Notes under the pieces: generated by a model
What the model was told of the DNA's origin: nothing
The model's database searches: none
What the model saw: the letters and a program-made list of their open reading frames with translations, nothing else
Shown: positions 1-7,285 of the stretch, one piece after another
Layout of the letters: every line of letters begins with the position of its first letter
How positions within the stretch are numbered: position 1 is the stretch's first letter
Position numbers and translations under genes: made by a program
Source: Gemmatimonadaceae bacterium
Lineage (GTDB): Bacteria; Gemmatimonadota; Gemmatimonadetes; Gemmatimonadales; Gemmatimonadaceae
Direction of reading: 5' to 3'
Assembly: GCA_020851035.1 (NCBI GenBank)
Contig: JADZDM010000021.1
Coordinates: 124,001-188,000 of the forward strand
DNA: 64,000 nucleotides

Positions 1-273
1 GGCCGCATGTGCCGTCGGCACACCGCGGGACTCCGCACCAGCCTCCGCTGGGAACGCGTATGGCACGCCAGAGCCCAGAAACTCCAGCAGTGCCGGACCG
101 TGGACCTGCGTCGCGTTCGCCAGTACCAGGCGAGCGCCGCGCAGGCGGCGGACGGCATTGTGCACCTCGCCCTGGCTGATACCGGTCGCGGCGGCGAGCG
201 CGGCGTACGTCAGCCTGGGCGTCAGCGCCAACTGGAGCGCGACGGCAATATCCTGAGGCTTGAGCGGCGGCAT
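1..273 (-). CDS. Winged-helix transcriptional regulator, truncated by the window edge
   Basis: The minus strand reads open from an ATG at 273 to base 1, 91 codons with no stop, so the gene continues off the left edge. The visible part begins MPPLKPQDIAVAL and has a MarR-like winged-helix: a helix, then TYAALAAATGISQGEVHNAV as a helix-turn-helix, then RRLRGARLV leading to the wing. After it comes a stretch ending RGVPTAHAA that I associate with small bacterial DNA-binding proteins of unknown role. No clear Shine-Dalgarno precedes the ATG. The codons are GC-rich at third positions, as in the intact genes further right. The partner gene cannot be seen. Confidence 0.6.
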   Translation of the reverse strand, partial: MPPLKPQDIAVALQLALTPRLTYAALAAATGISQGEVHNAVRRLRGARLVLANATQVHGPALLEFLGSGVPYAFPAEAGAESRGVPTAHAA

Positions 274-480
274 CGATCAGGCGGACGAGGGGGCGAACGA
301 AACTCTTCACATTTCATGAATCTTGAACAAACGCCACGAGCTGTCAATAGCAACGCTCGTCAGTCACGCGGGGGGCGGACATTTGGCTAGGGAGCACAAA
401 GCCCGCAGCGGAAAAGCTTCGAGCGCTCACCGGCGGGCCTGACGACCGTCCGCCAACCCGCTTCGAGCGGAACCTCAAAA

Positions 481-756
481 CGGTTATACCGACACATCTC
501 CCAGGACGTGTGTCCGTGGAACGTGAAGTTCTCGCAGGAGCTGGCAGAAGACTCGCCGTTCCGGGCGCGACCGTTTCTGGACGGGAAGGGCGCGGTGACA
601 CTGGCGAAAGACATTCTGACACTCGATCACGACGCGTTCAGCGCGGCGTTCCGGAAGTCACCGATGAAGCGGGCGAAGCTGGCGGGGCTCAGGCGGAATG
701 CTGCGGTGGTACTTGCCAATGCGCGTCTGACCGCAGTGCCCGAGCCAGACGCGTGA
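481..756 (+). pseudogene. queG C-terminal fragment 1 (epoxyqueuosine reductase remnant)
   Basis: Reading from 481, the frame gives QDVCPWN followed by about 70 residues ending at the stop at 754-756. QDVCPWN is the last cysteine motif of the second 4Fe-4S cluster of QueG, the enzyme that makes queuosine in tRNA. The SPMKRAKLAGLRRNAAVVLA stretch matches the C-terminal HEAT-like region of that family. The catalytic B12/flavin half and the first cluster are absent, so this is a gene fragment. Its first 24 bases (481-504) recur at 2758, and its last part recurs at 7581, so three pieces of the same ancestral gene lie within 7.2 kb. Confidence 0.7.
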
Positions 757-957
757 GGCGCGAGCACCCTCTGTGCATGTTCCGGGCGAGGCCGCTGCGG
801 ACCCGTCGCCTGCCTCGCCGCCGACTGTCGACGCCGATTGAGATCGGACACTGCGATTGCACCCTTCTGCTGTTCGAAATTGTACATTCGGCAGGGGCTG
901 GCGAGCGGGAGCGGTCAGCGCTCCTTGCGGCGGCCGGACCGCCGGCCGGCGTCGGAC

Positions 958-1062
958 GCGGTCCGGTGCATGGGCAGAGTCCGGTGCTGCCGCATGCGGT
1001 AGCTGTTGCTGCGGATGTCGACGATGTGGCAGTGATGCAGGAGCAGCCCATCACGCCCGGCC
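958..1062 (-). pseudogene. IstB-like transposition helper, C-terminal remnant
   Basis: On the minus strand one frame reads GLLLHHCHIVDIRSNSYRMR then QHRTLPMHRTA. This closely follows the C-terminal signature of IstB ATPases of IS21-type elements, which have a leucine-rich helix, HCHIVNIRG-like and SYRMR motifs. No Walker motifs, IstA gene or terminal repeats remain nearby, so only the 3' tip survives. It is too short for certainty. It fits the decayed character of the first 8 kb and is the only trace here of an IS21-type element. Confidence 0.45.
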
Positions 1063-1216
1063 GCTGAACGCGACGATCGAGTTCCTGCGGGCGCATCACG
1101 CCTGCGCAGAGCCCGTGTCGAACAGTTCGGGCCTTGCGCCCGTCGGCAGTGAGTGTCATGTCAGCGCCGGTGACGTCGCGAACGGTATGAGCCAACCGAC
1201 GGCGACCGCGCGCCTG

Positions 1217-1825
1217 CTACACCGGCAATGGCGGTCCGAGCAGCTCCATGCCATGCGCTCTCCAGAGTGCTGGGTCCTGGACCGGCATCGAATTGCCCTT
1301 CGATACCAGGCGGAAGAAGTCTTCCATGGCTCCCGGTGGCGTGAACGTGATCAGCATCCGGCCGACTGTGTGCCCCATGTACGCCCAGACGTGCGGCACG
1401 CCTCGCGGCGCCATAATCGTGTCACCAGGCTTCAGGTCGAATCGCTGATCACCAATCATGATCACGTATTCGCCCTCGATGACGCAGAACAGTTCGTCCT
1501 GAGCGAGGTGCAGGTGTTTCGCTGGCCCGCCCCTGCCACGGTTCGTGTTCTCGATGGCGAGCATGGCTCCGCCGGTGTCAGCCGACGTCACCTTGAAGTC
1601 GATCGTGCTGATGCCCAGCGTCTTGTGGACGCCATCGCGATCCGTGCCCGCGCGAACGTACACGGGTTCGGACGGCGGTGACGGGCGGGACCACTGTGGC
1701 AACCGATCGTTGCCGTGGCGGTGTGGCAGTGGCAGTGGCAGTGGCAGTGGCAGTGGCAGTGGCAGTGGCAGTGGCAGTGCAGCGAGGGCGATCCCAACGA
1801 ACGTGCGGCGCTCGATCGGCTGCAT
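1217..1825 (-). CDS. Exported cupin-domain protein with Leu-Pro repeat in the signal peptide
   Basis: A 202-residue protein from the ATG at 1825. The N-terminus has a twin-arginine-like motif (ERRTFVGIALAA), directly followed by nine Leu-Pro pairs encoded by a hexanucleotide repeat. Residues about 85-165 form a cupin barrel: HLHLAQDE supplies two His and one acidic ligand, EGEYVIMIGDQRFDLKPGD is the first half, and APRGVPHVW gives the third His. Such single cupins often bind a metal and act as dioxygenases, isomerases or small-molecule sensors; the substrate cannot be told. It stands alone, downstream of a broken hydrolase on the same strand. The Leu-Pro tract sits where the hydrophobic core of the export signal should be, so its length may affect secretion. 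Confidence 0.8.
   Translation of the reverse strand: MQPIERRTFVGIALAALPLPLPLPLPLPLPLPLPHRHGNDRLPQWSRPSPPSEPVYVRAGTDRDGVHKTLGISTIDFKVTSADTGGAMLAIENTNRGRGGPAKHLHLAQDELFCVIEGEYVIMIGDQRFDLKPGDTIMAPRGVPHVWAYMGHTVGRMLITFTPPGAMEDFFRLVSKGNSMPVQDPALWRAHGMELLGPPLPV
1723..1776. repeat. Perfect hexanucleotide tandem repeat, 9 copies
   Basis: Nine uninterrupted copies of GTGGCA on the plus strand, followed by the partial unit GTGCAG. Because the unit is six bases, gain or loss of copies leaves the frame intact and changes only the number of Leu-Pro pairs in the cupin protein's signal region on the minus strand. Confidence 0.95.
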
Positions 1826-1974
1826 GACGAGCCTCGGTCAATCAGAGGGGAGACGTTGTGCACCCCGGCGGCCAGAAGGGATGCGACCCGCGGGGAGTGA
1901 GACGATGATCGATTCGGGTTCAGGCAGTATGCCACGGTGGTATGCGAGCTGAGAAGTCCGACCAGCCCACGCAC

Positions 1975-2413
1975 GACAAGGCTCTGCAGATCCCGGCTCC
2001 GGCCGGCCAGGGCCGGCCTCGCGTACGGCGTCGCCGACATTGCCGCCTCGGGTAGCGACGGCAAGGATGAGCAGACCGCGGCATGCCCGGGCCCGCTTTG
2101 CTCGAACGCGGCGTCGAGACACACGAGCCGCGACACTCGCGCGGCCAACCGCTCCGCGAACCACGTGATCTCGTTGCCACCGAACGAGAGCCCGCCGAGC
2201 GTCATCGTGTCGAGGTGCAGCGAGTCGAGCAGGCCCGCATCGTTCGTCACTTCGTCGAGCGTGAACGGCGTGGATGGCACCTGTGACTGGCCGTGCCCCC
2301 GTCGTGCCGGCGCGGCGACGCGATAGTGCACGGCCAGCACGGGCGCACGTCGTCGAAGTGGTGTCGGCTGTCTCCCGATCCGTGGACAAATACCACCGGC
2401 TCGCCATGCTCAC
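1975..2413 (-). pseudogene. Alpha/beta hydrolase, frameshifted
   Basis: Two minus-strand frames carry successive parts of one alpha/beta hydrolase. The first gives GEPVVFVHGSGDSRHHFDDV, the oxyanion-hole HG region. Near 2345 the reading frame changes, and the second gives APARRGHGQS, then LDSLHLDTMTLGGLSFGGNE with the nucleophile elbow G-L-S-F-G-G, then VSRLVCLDAAFE. After about 1975 similarity fades and no acid/His triad region is recognisable. At least one frameshift and a lost C-terminus make it a pseudogene. Sequencing error alone would not explain the missing end. Confidence 0.6.
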
Positions 2414-2756
2414 CCCGAGTCGGTCCTGCGGGCAGAGACCTCCAACATGCAGCGCCGCCGAGCGATGGGGCGCGCCACGGTTCAGGGACCGCATCCGAGC
2501 GTCTACCGACCTCTTCTATTTGGGTCGATCGCGCTGTTGAGTAAACATTCAGACGTTCTTGCGCGAATCCTCTTGCATGATTCTCTGACTTTGCGACGAT
2601 TTGCATGATCCTGCCTTGTTCCGGCCGTTTGAGTGTGGACTTTGCCGAGCTCGGCAGTGGGTGCCGAAGCACCATTCGCTGAAGCGGCAGACGCGCATCC
2701 TGGCTAAGTCGCTGCGCCACATACAGTTCGGCCGCCAGTCGAAAGTTTGAGCCCTA
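2414..2756. other. Gene-free stretch upstream of the hydrolase remnant
   Basis: No convincing gene. It is less GC-rich than its surroundings around 2520-2620. A minus-strand open frame runs through it, but I recognise nothing in the translation. It may hold the decayed 5' end of the hydrolase and its promoter. Confidence 0.4.
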
Positions 2757-2817
2757 AACGGTTATACCGACACATCTCCCAGACTGTGTGCCCGTGGTAC
2801 GTGAAGTCACGGATGGA
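2757..2817 (+). pseudogene. queG fragment 2
   Basis: The first 24 bases, from 2758, are identical to 481-504. After them comes a diverged copy of the cysteine-motif segment encoding a CPWY/VK-like stretch (tgtgtgcccgtggtacgtga). The copy stops being recognisable near 2817, just before the mazE promoter. Both this and fragment 1 begin at the same point, which suggests a shared recombination or duplication boundary. Confidence 0.6.
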
Positions 2818-2821
2818 GTCG

Positions 2822-2860
2822 TTGGCGCACACGACCTCGCTTGGCTATACTATGTGTATA
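2822..2860 (+). promoter_or_regulatory. mazEF promoter with dyad operator
   Basis: A -35-like TTGGCG (2822-2827) is followed after 18 bases by TATACT (2846-2851). The -10 lies within the inverted repeat TATAC-TATGT-GTATA (2846-2860). A dyad over the -10 just upstream of mazE is the arrangement expected for autorepression by a MazE/MazEF complex. The promoter role is inferred from spacing and position. Confidence 0.5.
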
Positions 2861-2876
2861 CTTTTCTGAGGCGGAT

Positions 2877-3107
2877 ATGCGGACGAGAATCCGGAAGTGG
2901 GGCAACAGCCTTGGCGTGCGGATCCCGAGCGCACTGGCCGAGGACGCGCACCTGCATGAGGGCGCCGAGGTGGACGTGAGCATCCGGGAAGGGCAGCTGG
3001 TGATCGTGCCGGTGCTGTCGCTGGCTGAACTGGTGTCAGGGATCACCGCCGCGAACCTGCCTGCCCTCGACGTGGATGATGCGCCGCGCGGTGGCGAGCT
3101 GTGGTGA
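2877..3107 (+). CDS. mazE: MazE-type antitoxin (AbrB/SpoVT fold)
   Basis: A 76-residue protein starting MRTRIRKWGNSLGVRIPSAL, the swapped-hairpin AbrB/MazE DNA-binding signature. The C-terminal half (SLAELVSGITAANLP) is the segment that in this family wraps around and inhibits the toxin. An upstream in-frame start at 2841 exists, but it lies inside the promoter; the ATG at 2877 has a purine-rich GAGGCGG just before it and matches the family N-terminus. It overlaps the toxin gene by a few bases, so the two are translationally coupled. The operator overlapping its promoter suggests autorepression. Confidence 0.85.
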   Translation: MRTRIRKWGNSLGVRIPSALAEDAHLHEGAEVDVSIREGQLVIVPVLSLAELVSGITAANLPALDVDDAPRGGELW

Positions 3108-3454
3108 GAGCACCACTCAACGCCGACTGGGTGCCGGACCGCGGCGATGTGGTGTGGCTCGAGTTCGATCCGCAGGCGGGACGGGAGCAGGCGGGCCGTC
3201 GCCCTGCGGTCGTGCTGTCGCCGGCGAGTTACAACGCACCGACCGGTCGGGCGCTGTGCGTGCCCGTGACCACGAAGGCGAAGGGGTATCCATTCGAAGT
3301 CGCGCTTCCCGCGGACTGCGCAGTGCAGGGCGTGGCGTTCGCCGATCAGGTGAAATGCATGGACTGGCGCGCCCGGCACGCGAAGCTCGCGGCGGTGCTT
3401 TCAGCGTCCGTCGTCGCACAACTCCTCGCCCGAACGCGCGCGCTACTCGAGTGA
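3101..3454 (+). CDS. mazF: MazF-type endoribonuclease toxin
   Basis: A 117-residue protein of the PemK/MazF family. RGDVVWLEFDPQAGREQAGR is the conserved first strand and active-site loop with its arginine, followed by RPAVVLSPASYN and the VPVTTKAKGYPFEV strand. DQVKCMDWRAR corresponds to the usual 'DQvrtvD..R' segment. In this family the enzyme cleaves single-stranded mRNA at short motifs and is held inactive by MazE. Translation starts at a GTG at 3101 (or the adjacent GTG at 3104), overlapping the mazE stop. The pair looks intact amid otherwise decayed DNA, as expected of an addictive module. Confidence 0.9.
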   Translation: MVRAPLNADWVPDRGDVVWLEFDPQAGREQAGRRPAVVLSPASYNAPTGRALCVPVTTKAKGYPFEVALPADCAVQGVAFADQVKCMDWRARHAKLAAVLSASVVAQLLARTRALLE

Positions 3455-3486
3455 CCCTGCGGAGGGTGCGGCATCGTGGCGCACAG

Positions 3487-3503
3487 CCCGAGTCACCCTC
3501 GGG
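3487..3503. terminator. Short hairpin between convergent genes
   Basis: CCCGAG-TCACC-CTCGGG, a 6-bp stem, sits 33 bases after the mazF stop and before the convergent gene ending at 3540. No T-tract follows, so termination is only suggested. Confidence 0.35.
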
Positions 3504-3539
3504 CGGGGTTCAGCATTCGAGCGCCGGTCGCGCGCGCAC

Positions 3540-4781
3540 TCACGTCTTCCGCCGATAGAGTCGCCCGCCGACATACAGCTGGCCCAAGGCGCCCACGACC
3601 GAGCCCCGCGCGGGCACGAGGGCGATCAACTGCTCTGCGGGACCCCTCGCGGACCGGAACGTGATCGTGTCGTCGGCGTACATCCAGCGACCGGTGTCTT
3701 CCGTCGAGCCACCGTACGAGTCTCCGACCGACCGATACAAGCCGACGGCGGTGCGGGAGTAGGCCCCACCGGCGCGCAGCTCGAGGTCGCTCGCCGTGCG
3801 GAGCGCGCCGAACCCGCCGCTCGACGTGTCTTGCCCCATCTGCGTCTGTGCATTGGCGACGGGCACGACCTTGGTGCAGAGGGACGCCTCCCGGCCTGGC
3901 TGGAAGTTGTATTGCGCCGTCCGACCGTTGTCGGTGGTGACATCCACCTTCGTGCCGTTGCGACGATATCTGACGCGCGTGCCTGCGTCGACCGCGTCGA
4001 GACCGGCCTGAGTGAAAGCGCCGACGAGCCGATGATAGACGAGCCCCTGCTGGGAGAAGTAGAAGGCGTCCACGGACTCGAAATCCTGCGTGTAATCATA
4101 CGGCCCGGCGACGCCGGCACCTGCGCCGGTCGCGAGCGCAGGCGCGGGAGCAGCTGCGGCTGGAGCGGCCTGCGCTGCCCGACCGGCAGGCGGTGTCGGC
4201 TGAGCCTGGGCTGCGACCGCGATTGGCATCGCCGGGCCAGTGTACGTCAGCGTCCCTGCCTCTTCCTGCTGCTGGCCGTTCAGCGTCAGCCGCTGGCCGA
4301 GCCGCAGCTTCCCGCTCACGAACACGGCAAGCAGCGCGCTCTGCCACACGCTGTTGTCCGACGGCGAGCGCAGGCCGCCCTGCAGCTGCAGTACGCCGGC
4401 CGTGTTGATCGCACCGGTCAGGTCTCCCTCACCCTTCAGTCCATCGTACTCGCGCAGATATGCCCGCACCGCTCCGGTGGCACTGATCGACCGAATGTCG
4501 AGCGGGGTCTTGCCCGGGTCCTTCCCCGCGGTGTTGCGCACCGGTCCTTCGTAGCGACCGACGCGAAACCCCTTGTGGTCAGGGCCGGGTTGCTTCCCAG
4601 CATCCCCCGGCAGTCGCACGCGATCCGGGGAAAGGCCTTCGGTCGAGGTCGATCGATGATTCGTGGAGTATACGGCGCACGTGCCTTTCCGGCGGGCCGT
4701 GCCGGGGGGGGGACGGCGGGCGCGCGGAAGGCGCGGGACGAGGGCAGCGAGCCCGATCCGTGCCAGCGACGGAATCGGCAT
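3540..4781 (-). CDS. Uncharacterised exported protein with a poly-C tract near its 5' end
   Basis: About 413 residues if the ATG at 4781 is used (MPIPSLARIGLAALVP, a weak signal-like segment). I recognise no family. After a basic N-terminal region there is a domain (GFRVGRYEGPVRNTAG to KLRLGQRLTLNG), then an Ala/Pro-rich linker of about 50 residues (nt 4070-4200), then a C-terminal domain beginning YDYTQDFESVDAF and ending with GRWMYADDTITF. That last part is loosely like the C-terminal domain of the paralogues at 12.6-15.9 kb. A run of nine C (coding strand; 4704-4712) lies 20-30 codons after the start, so the N-terminus could be frame-variable or the start misassigned. It converges with mazF. 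Confidence 0.55.
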   Translation of the reverse strand: MPIPSLARIGLAALVPRLPRARRPPPGTARRKGTCAVYSTNHRSTSTEGLSPDRVRLPGDAGKQPGPDHKGFRVGRYEGPVRNTAGKDPGKTPLDIRSISATGAVRAYLREYDGLKGEGDLTGAINTAGVLQLQGGLRSPSDNSVWQSALLAVFVSGKLRLGQRLTLNGQQQEEAGTLTYTGPAMPIAVAAQAQPTPPAGRAAQAAPAAAAPAPALATGAGAGVAGPYDYTQDFESVDAFYFSQQGLVYHRLVGAFTQAGLDAVDAGTRVRYRRNGTKVDVTTDNGRTAQYNFQPGREASLCTKVVPVANAQTQMGQDTSSGGFGALRTASDLELRAGGAYSRTAVGLYRSVGDSYGGSTEDTGRWMYADDTITFRSARGPAEQLIALVPARGSVVGALGQLYVGGRLYRRKT

Positions 4782-5027
4782 AGATGTACCACCACTACGG
4801 TGACGTGCCGCCTGATGTCTACTGGCACGAACCGGCGCGGCGACCAACAGACTTGCGAACGCGTTCTGCATTACATGACCACAGCACAGGCTGCGAGGAG
4901 ATCCTCGAGTTTCCCCGTCGCACGCCGGAATCCCGGGCGGCTGCGATCCGGATCTGTACGACGTGAGCGTGCTGCGGACCATCGACGCCGCACGCGTCCG
5001 CGGCCCGTTGTCAGGCCGGCTGACCAA

Positions 5028-5876
5028 TCACGGTGGCCGGCTGAACTGCGGCCGTCGCGCCAGTGTGTCAGGCTGCCACACCGCGATGACGATGGCGGCA
5101 GCGAGCACCATGATCACGCCGGCGATACGCATGTCGAAGTGTGAGCCGTAGACCGGGAACAACATGTAGCTGAGGTTCAGCGTCGCATGGAATAGCGCTA
5201 CGGCACACACACTCTGGCCCGTGTTGTTGAAGAGCCAGACGATGAGGATCCGTGCCGCCACGGCGTACAAGCACCACCAGGCGATCCAGCGTGGTGACCG
5301 GTGCACCAGCAGCAGTGCCGGGAGGTGCCACAGGACCGCTACCAACGCCAGAATCAGGCCGGTCTGCAGCGCGTTCCATCGGCGCTGCAGCTGGCCTGTG
5401 ATATAGCCCGACCAGCCCAGTTCCTCACCAAGGGCACCGGCGAAGAACGCCACGAACATCAGCGATGCCGAGGTCAGCTGGATCTGCGGCGATGGAAGGG
5501 GCATGCCCAACCCGACCATCACACCGTACACCGCCAGGTTGACCCCGGCCATCAGGAACAGAACAGGGATGTACCAGCGCTTCGATCGGATGCGTTCGAA
5601 GTCGAAGGACCTGCTGAGCAGTTCGGCCACCCGCGCACCACCGCCCTCCCGGTGAACGAGGATCAGCGCAGCGGCCATGGGACAGAAGGTCATCAGCGCA
5701 CTCACCGAAAGCCCAGGCATCAACTGGAGGTCCGACACGGCGCCAGCCAGCCAGAACGGAACGGAGAGCGCGAAGACCAGCCCGAAGAAGTTCAGCGGCG
5801 ACCGGACCGGCGGCGCGCACTCGTTCGCCGGCGCAGCGGCGCACTCATCGCCTTGCCCTCTGCCGGGCGTTCTCAT
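5028..5876 (-). CDS. CPBP-family intramembrane glutamic protease homologue
   Basis: About 282 residues from the ATG at 5876. There are roughly seven to eight hydrophobic segments. The CPBP motifs are GALGEELGWSGY (Glu-Glu), VLWHLPALL (His) and LFHATLNLSYM (His/Asn). The family includes CaaX prenyl endopeptidase relatives and bacteriocin-immunity proteins. An oddity is that the usual EE-x-x-x-R reads EELGWS here, so the conserved Arg after the glutamates is Ser, which may weaken or change activity. It lies 246 bases upstream of the exported protein gene at 3540-4781 on the same strand. Function beyond the family is unknown. Confidence 0.8.
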   Translation of the reverse strand: MRTPGRGQGDECAAAPANECAPPVRSPLNFFGLVFALSVPFWLAGAVSDLQLMPGLSVSALMTFCPMAAALILVHREGGGARVAELLSRSFDFERIRSKRWYIPVLFLMAGVNLAVYGVMVGLGMPLPSPQIQLTSASLMFVAFFAGALGEELGWSGYITGQLQRRWNALQTGLILALVAVLWHLPALLLVHRSPRWIAWWCLYAVAARILIVWLFNNTGQSVCAVALFHATLNLSYMLFPVYGSHFDMRIAGVIMVLAAAIVIAVWQPDTLARRPQFSRPP

Positions 5877-6631
5877 CGGGGCTCGCCGAGAGCTGCGCGC
5901 GAGCAAGGGCACGGGCGCTGCACGAACGGCGCAGGCTCGCGAAACGTGCGTTCGGTCCTCTCCACGGCCACGATGCCTGCTCCGTCGTTGTGGCGCGCCG
6001 CGACTTCATCACCAGGTCGCCCGTGGCCCGCATGACCAGCGTCGGCTGCTGCCGCATCACTTCCCATTCCTCAACGCAGTGTTGGCGCATCTCACGACTC
6101 CGCCAACGCCGCCCCAGCGCCCTTCCGATCTCGTCAGCGGAGTCTCCCTCGGGACCAGTTGACTCATCGTCGAGCATACGGCGCGATCATCGACCTCGCC
6201 AGCGCCGCGTGACAGGCGACGACGAGTCCGCCACCGCTGCGCTGTGTCATGCGGTCCGATCGGGCTTTGGAGGACCGAGCGGTGACGCGGAGCAGGCAGG
6301 GCCCTTCGTGACGCTCGGGTGGGCACGGTCGCGCACGTCGAACGTCGCTGCGCGGTCGCGGGGCGTCGGTCGGCGCGCGGCCCGACGTCGCATCCCAGGC
6401 GGATGGCTGGGATACCAGCCCGTCGTACCTCGGCGTGACGGGGTCCTTGTCAGAATTGATCGGCGTTCCCACTGTTCAGAGAGTGATCGCGGCACCGGCC
6501 CACCTTGCGTGTCTCCCATCACCGAGTTCCGCGGTGCGCATCGAGCGGGGACACACGATGTCACCTTACGGCAACAGGCCGCGGCGCGCATCGTCAGCCA
6601 GCATCCAGCACGAGTCGGAGGTGCGGATTTC
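5877..6631. other. Gene-poor stretch, possibly with a permease-prefix remnant
   Basis: No intact gene. On the minus strand, 5990-6177 reads DEIGRALGRRWRSREMRQHC followed by a segment like EEWEVMRQQPTLVMRATGDL. This loosely resembles the cytoplasmic prefix found on ABC-permease proteins of Acidobacteria and Gemmatimonadota. The rest of such a permease is missing. I see nothing further between 6180 and 6600. Confidence 0.3.
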
Positions 6632-7039
6632 ATGTACGCCATCAAGGTCGCGGTCAGCGACCTCACAGCCGCGACGTTCTCGTTCCCGTCGCAGAAGACG
6701 ATGTACGGCGGCAAGCAGATCGCGGCGGGCGACACGATCTACCTCTTCGACAGCGAGAACGAGGGCGGCGCCGGTCTCTTCGCGCGCGGTGTGGTCCTGA
6801 CGGTGACAGCCGTTCGGAAGAAGCCGGGCCTTGAGCGCCAGACACCACGTGTCAACATCACCGTCAGTCAGACCGCGCGCGCGACGCGTGCGCTGGGTCG
6901 CGCGGAGCTGAAGGCGCATGCGGGTCCGGCGGAGAACGGACCGGAGGCCGAGCTGCACTTCAAGTTCTATCGGCAGGCGACCAACAAGATCATCGGGCTG
7001 TCGGGCGCTGCGGCCGCGATGCTGGAGCGCTGCTTCTAG
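6632..7039 (+). CDS. Conserved small protein, possibly PUA/EVE-like fold
   Basis: A 135-residue protein from the ATG at 6632, which has GGAGGTG about 9 bases upstream; the open frame extends much further 5' but without coding character. The sequence (MYAIKVAVSDLTAATFSFPS, then GDTIYLFDSENEGGAGLFAR, then LHFKFYRQATNKIIGLS) has the pattern of a small beta barrel in which 'gd.iy.f.s...g.gl.a.g.v' recalls EVE/PUA nucleotide-binding domains. I know similar conserved hypotheticals but no function. It is an intact gene in a decayed neighbourhood. The C-terminal AAAAMLERCF ends four bases into the serine-hydrolase remnant on the other strand. Confidence 0.65.
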   Translation: MYAIKVAVSDLTAATFSFPSQKTMYGGKQIAAGDTIYLFDSENEGGAGLFARGVVLTVTAVRKKPGLERQTPRVNITVSQTARATRALGRAELKAHAGPAENGPEAELHFKFYRQATNKIIGLSGAAAAMLERCF

Positions 7040-7285
7040 CATCGCCGCAATCGCCGGCTCGATCCGCCGTGCGAACGCAATCGGCTGGATCTCCTTCCCC
7101 TTGAACATCCACTGAGTCAGCACCGTCGCCACCACCCTCGGGCCAGCGAATGCCAGACGTCATCGTCACCAGATGACGAAAGGTGATCTGCTTCCGCAGC
7201 GAATCGCGGAAGGCGTCAGCGTGCGCCGGGAGGAATGACGATCGGCTGGTCGATGGTGGCGATGTCCCTTCGTCCGACGGCCACG
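7036..7285 (-). pseudogene. Serine hydrolase (beta-lactamase fold) remnant, internally deleted
   Basis: Two blocks match the intact serine hydrolase at 32772-33911. Bases 7040-7135 encode QWMFKGKEIQPIAFARRIEP, the C-terminal end (QWMFDGKEIQPIAFARRIEA in the intact gene). Bases 7150-7285 correspond to 33424-33560 and encode the DVATIDQPI-like segment. The roughly 545 bases between them in the intact gene are missing here, including the catalytic Tyr motif, and the SxxK motif is also absent. It is therefore a dead paralogue or a fragment carried in with other debris. Confidence 0.7.

Noticed and set aside
1715-1900. Plus-strand ORFs through the hexanucleotide repeat encoding (Trp-Gln)n or (Gly-Ser)n
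   Set aside because: They are other readings of the repeat that lies inside the minus-strand cupin gene; only that frame shows conserved domain motifs on both sides.
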